DNA from: Mitsuaria chitosanitabida ATCC BAA-476 = NBRC 102408
GTDB lineage: Bacteria; Pseudomonadota; Gammaproteobacteria; Burkholderiales; Burkholderiaceae_C
Direction of reading: 5' to 3'
NCBI RefSeq assembly: GCF_001598255.1
Contig: NZ_BCYP01000033.1
Location: 202,067 to 266,066 of the forward strand
DNA: 64,000 nt
Shown: piece by piece, positions 49,747 to 58,285 of the stretch
How positions within the stretch are numbered: position 1 is the first letter of the stretch
How the letters are laid out: the number at the start of each line of letters is the position of its first letter
Program-made: the position numbers and the translations under genes
Notes under the pieces: model-generated
Databases searched by the model: none
What the model saw: only the letters and a program-made list of their open reading frames with translations
Told to the model about the DNA's origin: nothing

Positions 49747-50657
49747 GAAAGAAATGGGGAATGCGATTGCAAAGGCGCGAATTCTATCGGTCCCCGCGAG
49801 GCCTCCTTTTAGGGGCCTTCCTGGTGGTGTCGCGGCCGCGGCTGTCATGGGTCGGTCGCGCCACTGCCACAAATTAGGGCAAACCACCGAAATACCGGTG
49901 GTGACAAGCACTTGCGATCGCCGTCGCCAGGTGACACACATCCTTGTCCACAGGCGCGGGGGACAGTTCCGCCGGACGGGGGAGGCGAGAGTCCGCCAGC
50001 GGGTCGCCTCTTCCAGGGTCAGGCCCGCGCTGTCAACCTAAAAATCGTGGATCCGGGGCTTGACTTATCCCCATCGGGCCGATCTCCCCCTGCCCCGCCC
50101 CGACATGCTGCATCGCAGCTGCTGGTTTTCCCGAGACCGCGCTAAGTGATTGATTCGTATGGCGAGATTTTCCTTGCCCGGAAAAGTGGCACGGAACTTC
50201 AGGGGTCGCGCAATCAAGGGCTTAGAGCGGTCGTGGGCAGGTTTCCCACACAGTTATCCACAGCCTCTGTGGATGGTTTCCAAGGGTCTTTGAAATCAAG
50301 GATTTAGCGCCCACCCTTGAACCGGCGGACGAGGTCGGCCCCCGCCTTTCACGCCCTCCCGGGGGTGTCGGAGACCCGCGACAGGGGGCGGAACCGTTAC
50401 AAGTCCGGTCACGGACCGGTGTGCGGAGGGGGCGCCGCCGGGGCGAATGCCGTCATGAATGCACCGGCGAAGGTCACGAATCCGACATCCGGGGGCGGAG
50501 AGCGTTCGCAAGACGGCAGCAATGCCCTGACCGCAAGCCGTGGGACAGGTGGGCAAGGGGTGATCCCGCTAGAGTCCCTCATTTGATCGCGACGCGCGGG
50601 GCGGGCCCGCCACCGGGCGGCGCGAGCCTCCTGGTCGATCGCACGAAAGGCGAAACG
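49747..50657. other. 911-bp intergenic region upstream of minC and the SBF-type transporter gene
   Basis: I see no convincing gene. It holds an inverted repeat ACCACCG/CGGTGGT at 49883-49902 and DnaA-box-like sequences near 49943 (TTGTCCACA) and at 50254 (TTATCCACA). Copy 2 of the dispersed element lies at 50172-50262. Part of it (50140-50300) is noticeably richer in A+T than the surroundings. Confidence 0.6.
50172..50262 (-). repeat. Dispersed intergenic element, copy 2
   Basis: Read on the minus strand: TGTGGATAA (50262-50254), 30 bases, AAGCCCTTGAT (50223-50213), 18 bases, CCGTGC (50194-50189), ten bases, GGCAAGG. Block order and spacings equal those at 42344-42434. The DnaA-like box also forms part of a local inverted repeat, TCCACAG-CCT-CTGTGGA (50258-50274). 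Confidence 0.65.
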
Positions 50658-51689
50658 ATGGGCGTGCTCTCCAGGATCCGGAAGGAATGGTTTCTGCTGG
50701 CGCTGGTCGGCGCGGTCTGCCTGGCCAGCGTCTGGCCGGAGCTGGGCCGCAGCGGCGGCCTGCTTCAACTGCAGGCGGTGAGCAACTGGGGCGTGGCGCT
50801 GGTGTTCTTCCTGACCGGCCTGGGCCTGTCCGCCGCGGCGCTCAAGGATGGCGCGCTCAAGTGGCGCGTCCACGTGCTGGTGCAGCTCAGCACCTTCGTG
50901 CTCTTCCCGCTGCTGTGGTGGGGCTTCACCGCGCTGTTCGGACGCTGGCTGCCGCAGGACCTGGCGCTGGGCTTCGCCTACCTGTGCGCGCTGCCCTCCA
51001 CCATCTCCTCCTCCGTCGCGATGACGGTGCTGGCCAAGGGCAACGTGCCGGCCGCGATCTTCAACGCCAGCGCGTCCAGCCTGCTCGGCATCGTCCTGAC
51101 GCCGGCGCTGGTGGCGCTGATGTCGGGCGCCAACGGCGCCACCCTGCCCTTCGGCGAGGCGGTCTGGAAGCTGACCGAGCTGCTGCTCCTGCCCCTGGTG
51201 GCCGGCCAGTTGCTGCGCCCCTGGCTGGCGGGCTTCTACGCGCGGCACAAGGCGCGCATCGCGCTGGTGGACCGCTGGGTCATCGTGCTGCTGGTGCTGT
51301 CGGCCTTCAGCGACTCGGTCGCCTCGGGCCTGTGGCGCGACCACGGCGCCGAGCTGCTGATCAAGGCCGCCCTGGGCGCCGCCTTCTTCCTGGCCGTGGT
51401 CATCGTGCTGAGCCGCCTGGCGGCGCGCGCGATGGGGCTGTCGGTGGAGGACGAGATCGCCGCGGTGTTCTGCGGCTCCAAGAAGACGCTGGCCTCGGGC
51501 GTGCCCATGGCCAAGCTGCTGTTCGGGGCCCATCCGGCGGTGGGCGTGATCGTGCTGCCCATCATGTTCTATCACCAGCTGCAGCTGATCCTGTGCTCCT
51601 GGCTGGCCCAGCGCTACGCCGCGCGGCTGCAGGTCGCGGCGCCCGTCGACGCGCCCCGGGCGCAGAACGCCAACGGCGCGTCCGTCTGA
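50658..51689 (+). CDS. Bile acid:sodium symporter family (SBF/YfeH-like) transporter
   Basis: Membrane protein of 343 residues with about ten hydrophobic segments. The family blocks LPSTISSSVAMTVLAKGNVPAAIFNASASSLLGIVLTP (in part: STISSSVAMTVLAKGN) and FCGSKKTLASGVPMAKLLF place it in the SBF-like (YfeH/PF13593) group rather than true bile-acid transporters. AAAGG lies ten bases before the ATG. It appears to be a single-gene unit; substrate unknown. Confidence 0.9.
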   Translation: MGVLSRIRKEWFLLALVGAVCLASVWPELGRSGGLLQLQAVSNWGVALVFFLTGLGLSAAALKDGALKWRVHVLVQLSTFVLFPLLWWGFTALFGRWLPQDLALGFAYLCALPSTISSSVAMTVLAKGNVPAAIFNASASSLLGIVLTPALVALMSGANGATLPFGEAVWKLTELLLLPLVAGQLLRPWLAGFYARHKARIALVDRWVIVLLVLSAFSDSVASGLWRDHGAELLIKAALGAAFFLAVVIVLSRLAARAMGLSVEDEIAAVFCGSKKTLASGVPMAKLLFGAHPAVGVIVLPIMFYHQLQLILCSWLAQRYAARLQVAAPVDAPRAQNANGASV

Positions 51690-51693
51690 CGCC

Positions 51694-51699
51694 TAAAAT
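51694..51699 (+). promoter_or_regulatory. Possible -10 element (TAAAAT) for metG
   Basis: TAAAAT lies 100 bp before the metG ATG, immediately after the symporter stop. The leader between contains a GC-rich inverted repeat. No clear -35 is seen. Confidence 0.3.
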
Positions 51700-51798
51700 C
51701 GCCGGTTCCTCCGCCGTCGCCGGGGTCCCCGCGCGGGACGCCGGCGCCGCGGGACCGCTGCACGCACCGGCAGCCTTTCGCCAGGCTCTTATCGCGCC

Positions 51799-53844
51799 AT
51801 GACACGCAAGCTCTTCGTCACCACCGCCCTCCCGTACGCCAATGCGAACTTCCACATTGGCCACATCATGGAGTACACCCAGGCCGACATCTGGGTGCGC
51901 TTCCAGCGGATGATGGGCAGCGAAGTGCATTTCGTCTGCGCCGACGACGCCCACGGCGCCCCGATCATGATCGCGGCCGAGAAGGCCGGGAAGACACCGC
52001 AGCAGTTCGTGTCCGACATCGCGTCGGGCCGCAAGCAGTACCTGGACGGCTTCCACATCAGCTTCGACAACTGGCACTCGACCGACGGCGCCGAGAACCA
52101 CGAGCTGTCCAAGGAGATCTACCGCGCGCTGCGCGCGAACGAGCTGATCTCGGTCAAGACCATCGAGCAGTTCTTCGATCCGCAGAAGTCGATGTTCCTG
52201 CCCGACCGCTTCATCAAGGGCGAGTGCCCGAAGTGCGGCGCCAAGGATCAGTACGGCGATTCCTGCGAGGTCTGCGGCGCGGTCTACACGCCCACCGAGC
52301 TGAAGAACCCCTTCTCCGTGCTGACCGGCGCCACGCCGGTGATGAAGAGCTCCGAGCACTACTTCTTCAAGCTGTCCGATCCGCGCTGCGTGGAGTTCCT
52401 CGAGCAATGGACGCAGACGCCCGGCCGGCTGCAACCCGAGGTGCTCAACAAGATCAAGGAGTGGTTCACCAAGGACGAGGACGGCAACGGCGGCCTGGGC
52501 GACTGGGACATCAGCCGTGACGCCCCCTACTTCGGCATCGAGATCCCCGACGCGCCGGGCAAGTACTTCTACGTCTGGCTGGACGCCCCCATCGGCTATC
52601 TGGCCTCGCTGAAGAACTACTTCGGCAAGACCGGCCGTGACTTCGACGCGTTCGTGAAGGACCCGTCCACCGAGCAGATCCATTTCATCGGCAAGGACAT
52701 CACCTACTTCCACACGCTGTTCTGGCCCGCGATGCTGCAGTTCAGCGGCCGCAAGACGCCCAACCACGTGTTCGTGCACGGCTTCCTGACCGTCAACGGC
52801 GGCGAGAAGATGTCCAAGAGCCGCGGCACCGGCCTGGATCCGATGAAGTACCTGGCCCTGGGCATGAACCCCGAGTGGCTGCGCTACTACCTGGCCGCCA
52901 AGCTCAACGGCAAGGTCGAGGACGTGGATTTCAACCCGGACGACTTCGTCGCCCGCGTCAATTCCGACCTGGTCGGCAAGTACATCAACATCGCCAGCCG
53001 CGCCGCGGGCTTCCTGGCCAAGCGCTTCGGCGGCCAGCTGTCGTCGGACGTCGGCGTCGAGGGCCGGACGCTGCTGGACGCGCTGCGCGCCCACAAGGCG
53101 ACGATCGTCGAGCTCTACGAGACCCGCGAGTTCGGCAAGGCGCTGCGCGAGATCATGTTGCTGGCCGACCGCGTCAACGAGTACGTCGACCAGAACAAGC
53201 CCTGGGAGCTGGCCAAGCTCGAGGGCAAGGATCAGGTGCTGCAGGATGTGTGCACCGTCTGCATTGAGGCCTTCCGCCTGCTGTCCATCTACCTGAAGCC
53301 GGTGCTCCCCGCGCTGGTGGCCCAGGTTGAGACCTTCCTGCAGGTCGCCCCGATGAGCTTCGACGACGCGGACCGCGCGCTGGGCGGCCACAAGATCGGC
53401 GGCTACGAGCACCTGATGCAGCGCGTCGATCCCAAGCTGCTGGAGGCGCTGTTCGAGCCGCCCGCCCCGCCCAAGGTCATCCCCGGCGGCGAGGAGCTCG
53501 CTCCGGAAATCAAGATCGACGACTTCTCCAAGGTCGACCTGCGCATCGCCAAGATCGTGAAGGCCGAACTGGTGGAAGGCTCCGACAAGCTGCTGCGCCT
53601 GACGCTGGACGCTGGCGAAGGCCGGCTGCGCAACGTGTTCAGCGGCATCCGCAGCGCCTATCAGCCCGAGCAGCTGGAAGGCAAGCTGACGGTGATGGTG
53701 GCCAACCTGGCGCCGCGCAAGATGAAGTTCGGCGTGTCCGAGGGCATGGTGCTGGCCGCCAGCCACGCGGACGAGAAGGCCCACCCCGGCATCTTCGTGC
53801 TGGAACCCTTCCCCGGCGCGCAGCCGGGCATGCGCGTGCGCTGA
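51799..53844 (+). CDS. metG: Methionine-tRNA ligase
   Basis: Class I synthetase of 681 residues. The HIGH motif is in [11 protein letters not shown] (about residue 18), the zinc knuckle is [18 protein letters not shown], and the KMSKS motif is [10 protein letters not shown]. From about residue 575 an OB-fold tRNA-binding domain (EMAP-II/Trbp111 type: [19 protein letters not shown]) completes the long MetRS form. Upstream of DUF3460 and scpA. Confidence 0.98.
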   Translation: MTRKLFVTTALPYANANFHIGHIMEYTQADIWVRFQRMMGSEVHFVCADDAHGAPIMIAAEKAGKTPQQFVSDIASGRKQYLDGFHISFDNWHSTDGAENHELSKEIYRALRANELISVKTIEQFFDPQKSMFLPDRFIKGECPKCGAKDQYGDSCEVCGAVYTPTELKNPFSVLTGATPVMKSSEHYFFKLSDPRCVEFLEQWTQTPGRLQPEVLNKIKEWFTKDEDGNGGLGDWDISRDAPYFGIEIPDAPGKYFYVWLDAPIGYLASLKNYFGKTGRDFDAFVKDPSTEQIHFIGKDITYFHTLFWPAMLQFSGRKTPNHVFVHGFLTVNGGEKMSKSRGTGLDPMKYLALGMNPEWLRYYLAAKLNGKVEDVDFNPDDFVARVNSDLVGKYINIASRAAGFLAKRFGGQLSSDVGVEGRTLLDALRAHKATIVELYETREFGKALREIMLLADRVNEYVDQNKPWELAKLEGKDQVLQDVCTVCIEAFRLLSIYLKPVLPALVAQVETFLQVAPMSFDDADRALGGHKIGGYEHLMQRVDPKLLEALFEPPAPPKVIPGGEELAPEIKIDDFSKVDLRIAKIVKAELVEGSDKLLRLTLDAGEGRLRNVFSGIRSAYQPEQLEGKLTVMVANLAPRKMKFGVSEGMVLAASHADEKAHPGIFVLEPFPGAQPGMRVR

Positions 53845-53935
53845 TCACGAGCCCCCACGGGGGCGGCCGAGGCGACCGCCTAGAATCCGCCCCAGTTTTG
53901 AACGAATCCTGTCTTCACGACATCACGAGACGACC

Positions 53936-54139
53936 ATGCCGCTGTTCTGGAAGCCCTACAAGTCCGAGATCACCAACTTCATCGACGAGCTGAAGGCCAA
54001 GAAGCCCACGCTGGAAGCCGAGCAGCGCGCCGGCCGCGCCTTGCTGTGGGACCGCGAGCAGGACCGCCAGGCGCAAGCCGGCTACAACGACGCCCGCGTG
54101 CCGCAGCAGGCCTACGTCTACCAGACGAAGTCCGAGTGA
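53936..54139 (+). CDS. DUF3460 family protein
   Basis: Protein of 67 residues (MPLFWKPYKSEITNFIDELK, then QRAGRALLWDRE) matching DUF3460, a small betaproteobacterial family of unknown function that commonly sits between metG and scpA. TAGAAT at 53881 could be its -10. The scpA start is 22 bp past its stop. Confidence 0.92.
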   Translation: MPLFWKPYKSEITNFIDELKAKKPTLEAEQRAGRALLWDREQDRQAQAGYNDARVPQQAYVYQTKSE

Positions 54140-54161
54140 CGACGCGCGTCGCCGCGGAGCG

Positions 54162-55037
54162 ATGAGCAACGCCGACGACAAGCCAGACACCGCCCTGACG
54201 CTGCCGGAGACCCCGGCGGATCAGGGCGGCGGCGCTTCCACGCCCGAAACCGTCGACAACGTCGCGGTGGCGCGGCTGTACGGGGAGCCGCTGTTCGCGC
54301 TCCCGCAGGACCTGTACATCCCGCCGGATGCGCTGGAGGTCTTCCTGGACGCCTTCCAGGGGCCGCTGGACCTGCTGCTGTACCTGATCCGCAAGCAGAA
54401 CTTCAACATCCTCGACATCCCGCTGGCCGACGTCACGCGCCAGTACCTCAGCTACGTCGAGCAGCTGCGCAAGCACAACCTCGAACTCGCGAGCGAGTAC
54501 CTGCTGATGGCGGCGATGCTGATCGAGATCAAGTCGCGGATGCTGCTGCCGCCCAAGAAGTCCGAGGACGGCGCGGAACCCGAGGACCCGCGCGCCGAGC
54601 TGGTCCGACGTCTGCTCGAGTACGAGCAGATGAAGCAGGCTGCCGTCAGGCTCGATCAGATGCCGGTGCTGGGCCGCGACTTCCTGCGGGTGCAGATCCA
54701 CATCGAGCAATCGCTGGCCCCTCGCCTGCCGGACGTCCACGTCGACGACCTGCGCGCCGCCTGGGCCGATCTGATGCGCCGGGCCAAGCTCAACCAGCAC
54801 CACAAGATCTCGCGCGAGCAGCTGTCGGTGCGCGAGTACATGAGCCACCTGCTGCGCAAGCTGCAGGGTCAGCGTTTCGTGGAGTTCGAGGACCTGTTCG
54901 AGCTGGACCGCGGACCGCAGGTGCTCGTGGTGTCCTTCATCGCGATGCTGGAGCTGTCGCGCGAACGCCTGGTGGAGATCACCCAGGCCGAAGCCTTCGC
55001 GCCGATCTACGTGCGGCTGGCCTACTCCCCGAGCTGA
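54162..55037 (+). CDS. scpA: Segregation and condensation protein A
   Basis: Kleisin subunit of the SMC-ScpAB condensin complex, 291 residues. It has the N-terminal helical block FQGPLDLLLYLIRKQNFNILDIPLADVTRQYL (in part: GPLDLLLYLIRKQNFNI) and the MLLPPKKSE region. The C-terminal winged-helix segment is VSFIAMLELSRERLVEITQAE. The first 40 residues are an acidic non-conserved extension. A terminator follows at 55095. Confidence 0.96.
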   Translation: MSNADDKPDTALTLPETPADQGGGASTPETVDNVAVARLYGEPLFALPQDLYIPPDALEVFLDAFQGPLDLLLYLIRKQNFNILDIPLADVTRQYLSYVEQLRKHNLELASEYLLMAAMLIEIKSRMLLPPKKSEDGAEPEDPRAELVRRLLEYEQMKQAAVRLDQMPVLGRDFLRVQIHIEQSLAPRLPDVHVDDLRAAWADLMRRAKLNQHHKISREQLSVREYMSHLLRKLQGQRFVEFEDLFELDRGPQVLVVSFIAMLELSRERLVEITQAEAFAPIYVRLAYSPS

Positions 55038-55094
55038 CCCTCGCGCGGCCGCCGGATCACCGCCCCAGCCTCCGCAGGCGCCCCCCAAAAGCAG

Positions 55095-55124
55095 AACGAC
55101 CTCCACTCGGGAGGTCGTTTCGTT
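55095..55124. terminator. Terminator between scpA and the NarL-type regulator
   Basis: AACGACCTCC and GGAGGTCGTT form a ten-base-pair stem with an ACTCG loop, followed by TCGTT. It is preceded by AAAAGCAG on the other side, so it may serve both convergent genes. Confidence 0.8.
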
Positions 55125-55151
55125 CGACCGGGCGCCGGGCCCGCGCGGCGA

Positions 55152-55898
55152 TCAGCGGAAGGTTGTGAACGCGGCGTTCGGTTGCCGTTGCACCATCTGG
55201 CCCACGGCCAGCACGGCCTGGGTCCGGGAGCTCACGCCCAGCGCCTTCAGCACGGCGGCCACGTGGTCCTTGATGGTCTCGACCGAGACGCCCAGCTCGC
55301 GGGCGATGATCTTGTTGGGCTTGCCCTGCAGCAGCAGCGCGAGCACGTCGGTCTGGCGGGGCGTCAGCTGCAGGCTCTCGAGGCCGGCGGTGGTCTGGTA
55401 GCCCGCCTGGCTGGCCAGCGCATGCACCTGCTGCAGCTTGGTCCCGACCGAGTGGCCCGGGCCGTCCGACAGCGGAATGGGCTGCGACTCCATCGGGGGC
55501 TCCGAGCCCAGCGACATCGGCGGCACGTAGATGCCGCCCGACATCACCAGCTTCAGGGCCTGCGCCAGCACTTCATTGCTGGTGCGCTTGGGGATGAAGC
55601 CCATCGCGCCCTGGTCGATCGCGCGGATGACGTCGCTGGCGCGGTCGGAGGCCGAGATGACCACCACGGGCAGGGACGGATATTGGGCACGGAACTCTTC
55701 CAGCACGTCGAACCCGCTGGCATCGCCCAGGTTCAGATCCAGCAGCACCAGATCGAAATCCTGACGCGACTTCAGCGTGTCACGCGCCTGAGCCGCGCTG
55801 TCGGCACCCAGCACCTGCACGTCGTCGCCCAGACCCTGAATGACGGTCTGCAACGCGGCCAGGATCAAGGGGTGATCATCGATCAGCAAAACCCTCAC
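55152..55898 (-). CDS. NarL/LuxR-type response regulator
   Basis: Regulator of 248 residues. The receiver domain opens MRVLLIDDHPLI with phospho-acceptor Asp54 (LVLLDLNLGD) and Lys in FIPKRTS. The C-terminal LuxR helix-turn-helix is LTPRQTDVLALLLQGKPNKIIARELGVS (in part) with VETIKDHVAAVLKALGV. The start is GTG 55898, with AGGAG eight bases upstream; the ATG-initiated longer frame to 56021 lacks support. No partner kinase is adjacent. Confidence 0.93.
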   Translation of the reverse strand: MRVLLIDDHPLILAALQTVIQGLGDDVQVLGADSAAQARDTLKSRQDFDLVLLDLNLGDASGFDVLEEFRAQYPSLPVVVISASDRASDVIRAIDQGAMGFIPKRTSNEVLAQALKLVMSGGIYVPPMSLGSEPPMESQPIPLSDGPGHSVGTKLQQVHALASQAGYQTTAGLESLQLTPRQTDVLALLLQGKPNKIIARELGVSVETIKDHVAAVLKALGVSSRTQAVLAVGQMVQRQPNAAFTTFR

Positions 55899-56337
55899 GC
55901 GTGTGTCTCCTTCGTTTGTTCGGACTTCCGGCGGCCCCTGTCGGACCGCCTCCAGATGCGTCCCTCGGCAAGTCTCCAGAGGGAAGGCGCCGATCATAGG
56001 CGGGCGACCCGGCACCGGCACTCCCCCTTACGGTGGCATCGCTACCGTTGGAAAGTTCTATTAGCGATCTTTACAACGGAATTTCGCACACACGGGTATC
56101 CCCTCGTGACCGCCTTCTACCGAGTGTTGCAGCCGATAAATCCGGTAAGCCGAATGATGAAAATGACACCACCGCGCGATGGCCGCACGGATACGACGTC
56201 GCGCGAATCGCACAGAGACCTTCACCGTTGGGTCCGCCTTGGCGGCGGGCTGAACGGTGAAACAGGGACAAGGCATCGGCGCGCGGACCGGGTCTGCCGA
56301 CCGGATCCGCCCAAGACACCGGACACGCCGCGCGTGT
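55899..56337. promoter_or_regulatory. 439-bp upstream region of the NarL-type regulator
   Basis: No gene is supported. The stretch 56030-56180 is less GC-rich. It contains nested inverted repeats: ATCGCTA (56038) with TAGCGAT (56062), and CCGTTG (56045) with CAACGG (56074). These may be an operator for the adjacent regulator; inference only. Confidence 0.4.
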
Positions 56338-56790
56338 TCAGCGCATCTGACGCGTCAGCGATTCGGCGACGCAGACCGGCTTGCTGCCGCCCTCTCGCTC
56401 GACGGTGACCTCCACCATCATCTGGACGCCGCCGTCGATGGCCTCCAGTTTCCTGAGCACGAAACGCCCCCGCAGCTTGCTGCCCACCGGCACCGGCGCC
56501 GGGAAACGCACCCGGTCCAGGCCGTAGTTCAGGCCCATGCGGACTTCCTCGACCCGGAAGGCCGTTTGATAGAAGCGCGGCAGCAGGCTCAAGGTCAGGA
56601 AGCCGTGCGCGATCGTCGCGCCGAACGGCCCCGCCGCGGCGCGCGCGGGGTCGGTGTGGATCCATTGCTGATCCTCGGTCGCATCCGCGAAGGCCTGGAT
56701 GCGGGGCTGCTCCACGGCAATCCAGTCGGACACGCCGATCTCCTGGCCGATCAGCGATTCGAGTTCTTCCAGTCGTTCAAAGATCCGCAT
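56338..56790 (-). CDS. MaoC-like hydratase
   Basis: Protein of 150 residues with the hot-dog-fold MaoC signature FADATEDQQWIHTDPARAAAGPFGATIAHGF (in part: ATEDQQWIHTDPARA), containing the catalytic Asp and His of (R)-specific enoyl-CoA hydratases. The likely reaction is hydration of enoyl-CoA. ATG 56790 (or the adjacent ATG 56793) is chosen; the open frame reaches 56916, but the extra 40 residues look unlike the family. It is divergent from the MotA-like gene. Confidence 0.88.
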   Translation of the reverse strand: MRIFERLEELESLIGQEIGVSDWIAVEQPRIQAFADATEDQQWIHTDPARAAAGPFGATIAHGFLTLSLLPRFYQTAFRVEEVRMGLNYGLDRVRFPAPVPVGSKLRGRFVLRKLEAIDGGVQMMVEVTVEREGGSKPVCVAESLTRQMR

Positions 56791-56894
56791 CATGCATTTG
56801 TTGGCAGTTGAGCGACTCGATGGTGCAACAGGGTCCGCGAGGTGCGCTGTCGCGTAGAGGTCAGAGACCGCTTCGATCTTGCTAGTTGAAGCAG

Positions 56895-58211
56895 ATGGGT
56901 TGGTCAGAAGAGGCAATTCAAGGCGCGGAGACGGACTTCCAGAATCGCGGCCTCATCGAGCACAACCGCCTCACGACCATGCAACTCCGACACCGATTCA
57001 CGCCGGCCCGCGACTGGATCCTGGCCGCCTGCCCTGTCCTCCTCACCACCGCCGGTGGCGCGCTCTTCTTCGGCCGCGCCGTCGTCGATTCCATACAGTC
57101 CACGCCGCACCCGGCTCTCGTCTACGTCATCTTCGGCACCCTGCTCATCGCGGTGCTCGGCGCGTGGGCGGTGCTGTTCCAGCTCCATCGCGACGAGCGC
57201 AGCGCCCAGGCCTGGGATCGCCTCGACACGCCGGCGTTCGAGTCCGCCCTGCGCGCCGTCCACCGCGGTTCACCCTTCCTCGACGCCTATGCGCTGGTCG
57301 CCAAGCGCGACCGTCGCTCCTCGGACGACGACCGTCGCGAGCTGGAGCGCCGCCTGCATGCCGGCGAACGGACCTACGGCGAGCGCCTGGCTTTCCCTGG
57401 CTTCATCGCCGGCGCGCTCGTGGGCCTGGGCCTGGTCGGCACCTTCATCGGCCTGCTCGGCGCCCTGAACGAACTGGCGCAGCTGTTCACCGGGATGACC
57501 GCGGGCAGCGGCTCGGACCCCGCCGCGATGCTGGGCGGGATGATGGTCAAGCTGCAGGCGCCGATGAAAAGCATGGGCACCGCCTTCATCGCCTCGCTCT
57601 ACGGTCTGCTGGGCTCGCTGCTGCTGGGGCTGACGCTGGTGGCCGTGCAGAAGACCCGTCATCGCGTCGCGGGCCAGATCCACGACGTGCTGATCGATGC
57701 CTTCGACCGCGATGCCCGCGGCGCCCTGGCCCTGCCTCGCCTGCCCGGCGAGTCCGAGGCCGAGCACGCCCGCTGGCAGGCCGTCCTGGGCGGCATCGAG
57801 CTGCTGCGCGACGCCCAGGCCCGCGCGCTGGACGAGGCGCTCGCGCCCATCGCCCAGCTCGAGTCCTCGATCGCGCGTCTGGCGGCGATCGTGGCCGCCG
57901 CCCTCGATCGCGCGCCGGTCTTCCTGGATCAGGGCGCGCAACTGCGCGAGCTGATGGCCCGGCTCTGCAGCCTGCAGGAATCCGGTTCGCGCGAGCTGGT
58001 CCATGCCCTGCAGTCCCAGCAGCAGGCGAGCCAACGCCTGGTCGAACTGGGCGTGCTGTCCCAGGAAGCCGACCAGGCTGCCGCCGCGCGCCGTGATCAC
58101 CGCGACGCCGCGCTCCAGCAATCGCTGCAGGACTGCCGCGACGCGTTCGACGACATCTCCGGCCGACTGCGCACCGTCCTCCTGGACGCCGGTCTGCCCG
58201 CCCGCGCCTGA
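56895..58211 (+). CDS. MotA/TolQ/ExbB-family proton-channel-like protein with a long cytoplasmic tail
   Basis: Protein of 438 residues. TM segments are at about 44-66, 75-98, 167-192 and 219-245. The last two (FIAGALVGLGLVGTFIGLLGAL; MGTAFIASLYGLLGSLLLGLTL) match the core helices of MotA/TolQ/ExbB channels. From about 250 to the end a soluble helical region, rich in Ala, Gln, Arg and Glu and probably coiled-coil, extends about 190 residues into the cytoplasm. ATG 56895 is chosen; TTG 56886 (stop codon directly upstream) or ATG 56979 are alternatives. It is followed by a giant adhesin gene and two MotB-like genes, its likely partners. Confidence 0.87.
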   Translation: MGWSEEAIQGAETDFQNRGLIEHNRLTTMQLRHRFTPARDWILAACPVLLTTAGGALFFGRAVVDSIQSTPHPALVYVIFGTLLIAVLGAWAVLFQLHRDERSAQAWDRLDTPAFESALRAVHRGSPFLDAYALVAKRDRRSSDDDRRELERRLHAGERTYGERLAFPGFIAGALVGLGLVGTFIGLLGALNELAQLFTGMTAGSGSDPAAMLGGMMVKLQAPMKSMGTAFIASLYGLLGSLLLGLTLVAVQKTRHRVAGQIHDVLIDAFDRDARGALALPRLPGESEAEHARWQAVLGGIELLRDAQARALDEALAPIAQLESSIARLAAIVAAALDRAPVFLDQGAQLRELMARLCSLQESGSRELVHALQSQQQASQRLVELGVLSQEADQAAAARRDHRDAALQQSLQDCRDAFDDISGRLRTVLLDAGLPARA

Positions 58212-58285
58212 TCCGAGCCGGCGGCGCGCTTCGCACCGCCCGGTCGACCGTCGCCTCCCTCTTCTCTTTCATCCCTGGATCCGTC

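Noticed and set aside
48937..49941. Independent 334-codon gene overlapping minC
   Set aside because: Its N-terminal part from 49746 is MinC, and the rest past the G7 run is out-of-frame Arg/Gly-rich sequence, so it is a frameshift artefact rather than a new gene.
50187..50205. Second sigma-54 promoter (GTGGCACGGAACTTCAGG)
   Set aside because: The -24-like TGGCACG is present, but no GC doublet sits at the required ten-base spacing. The match is part of the dispersed element.
49940..50280. Chromosomal replication origin
   Set aside because: A perfect and some imperfect DnaA boxes are present, but they are few, there is no dnaA, dnaN, gyrB or parAB nearby, and the same box recurs at 42344 as part of a dispersed element.
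56895..58211. Zorya-type antiphage defence (ZorA-like protein with long tail)
   Set aside because: The MotA-like protein with a long cytoplasmic tail does recall ZorA, and the single-TM partners recall ZorB. However, no ZorC, ZorD or ZorE is visible, and the genes surround an adhesin. A stator for adhesin control fits better.
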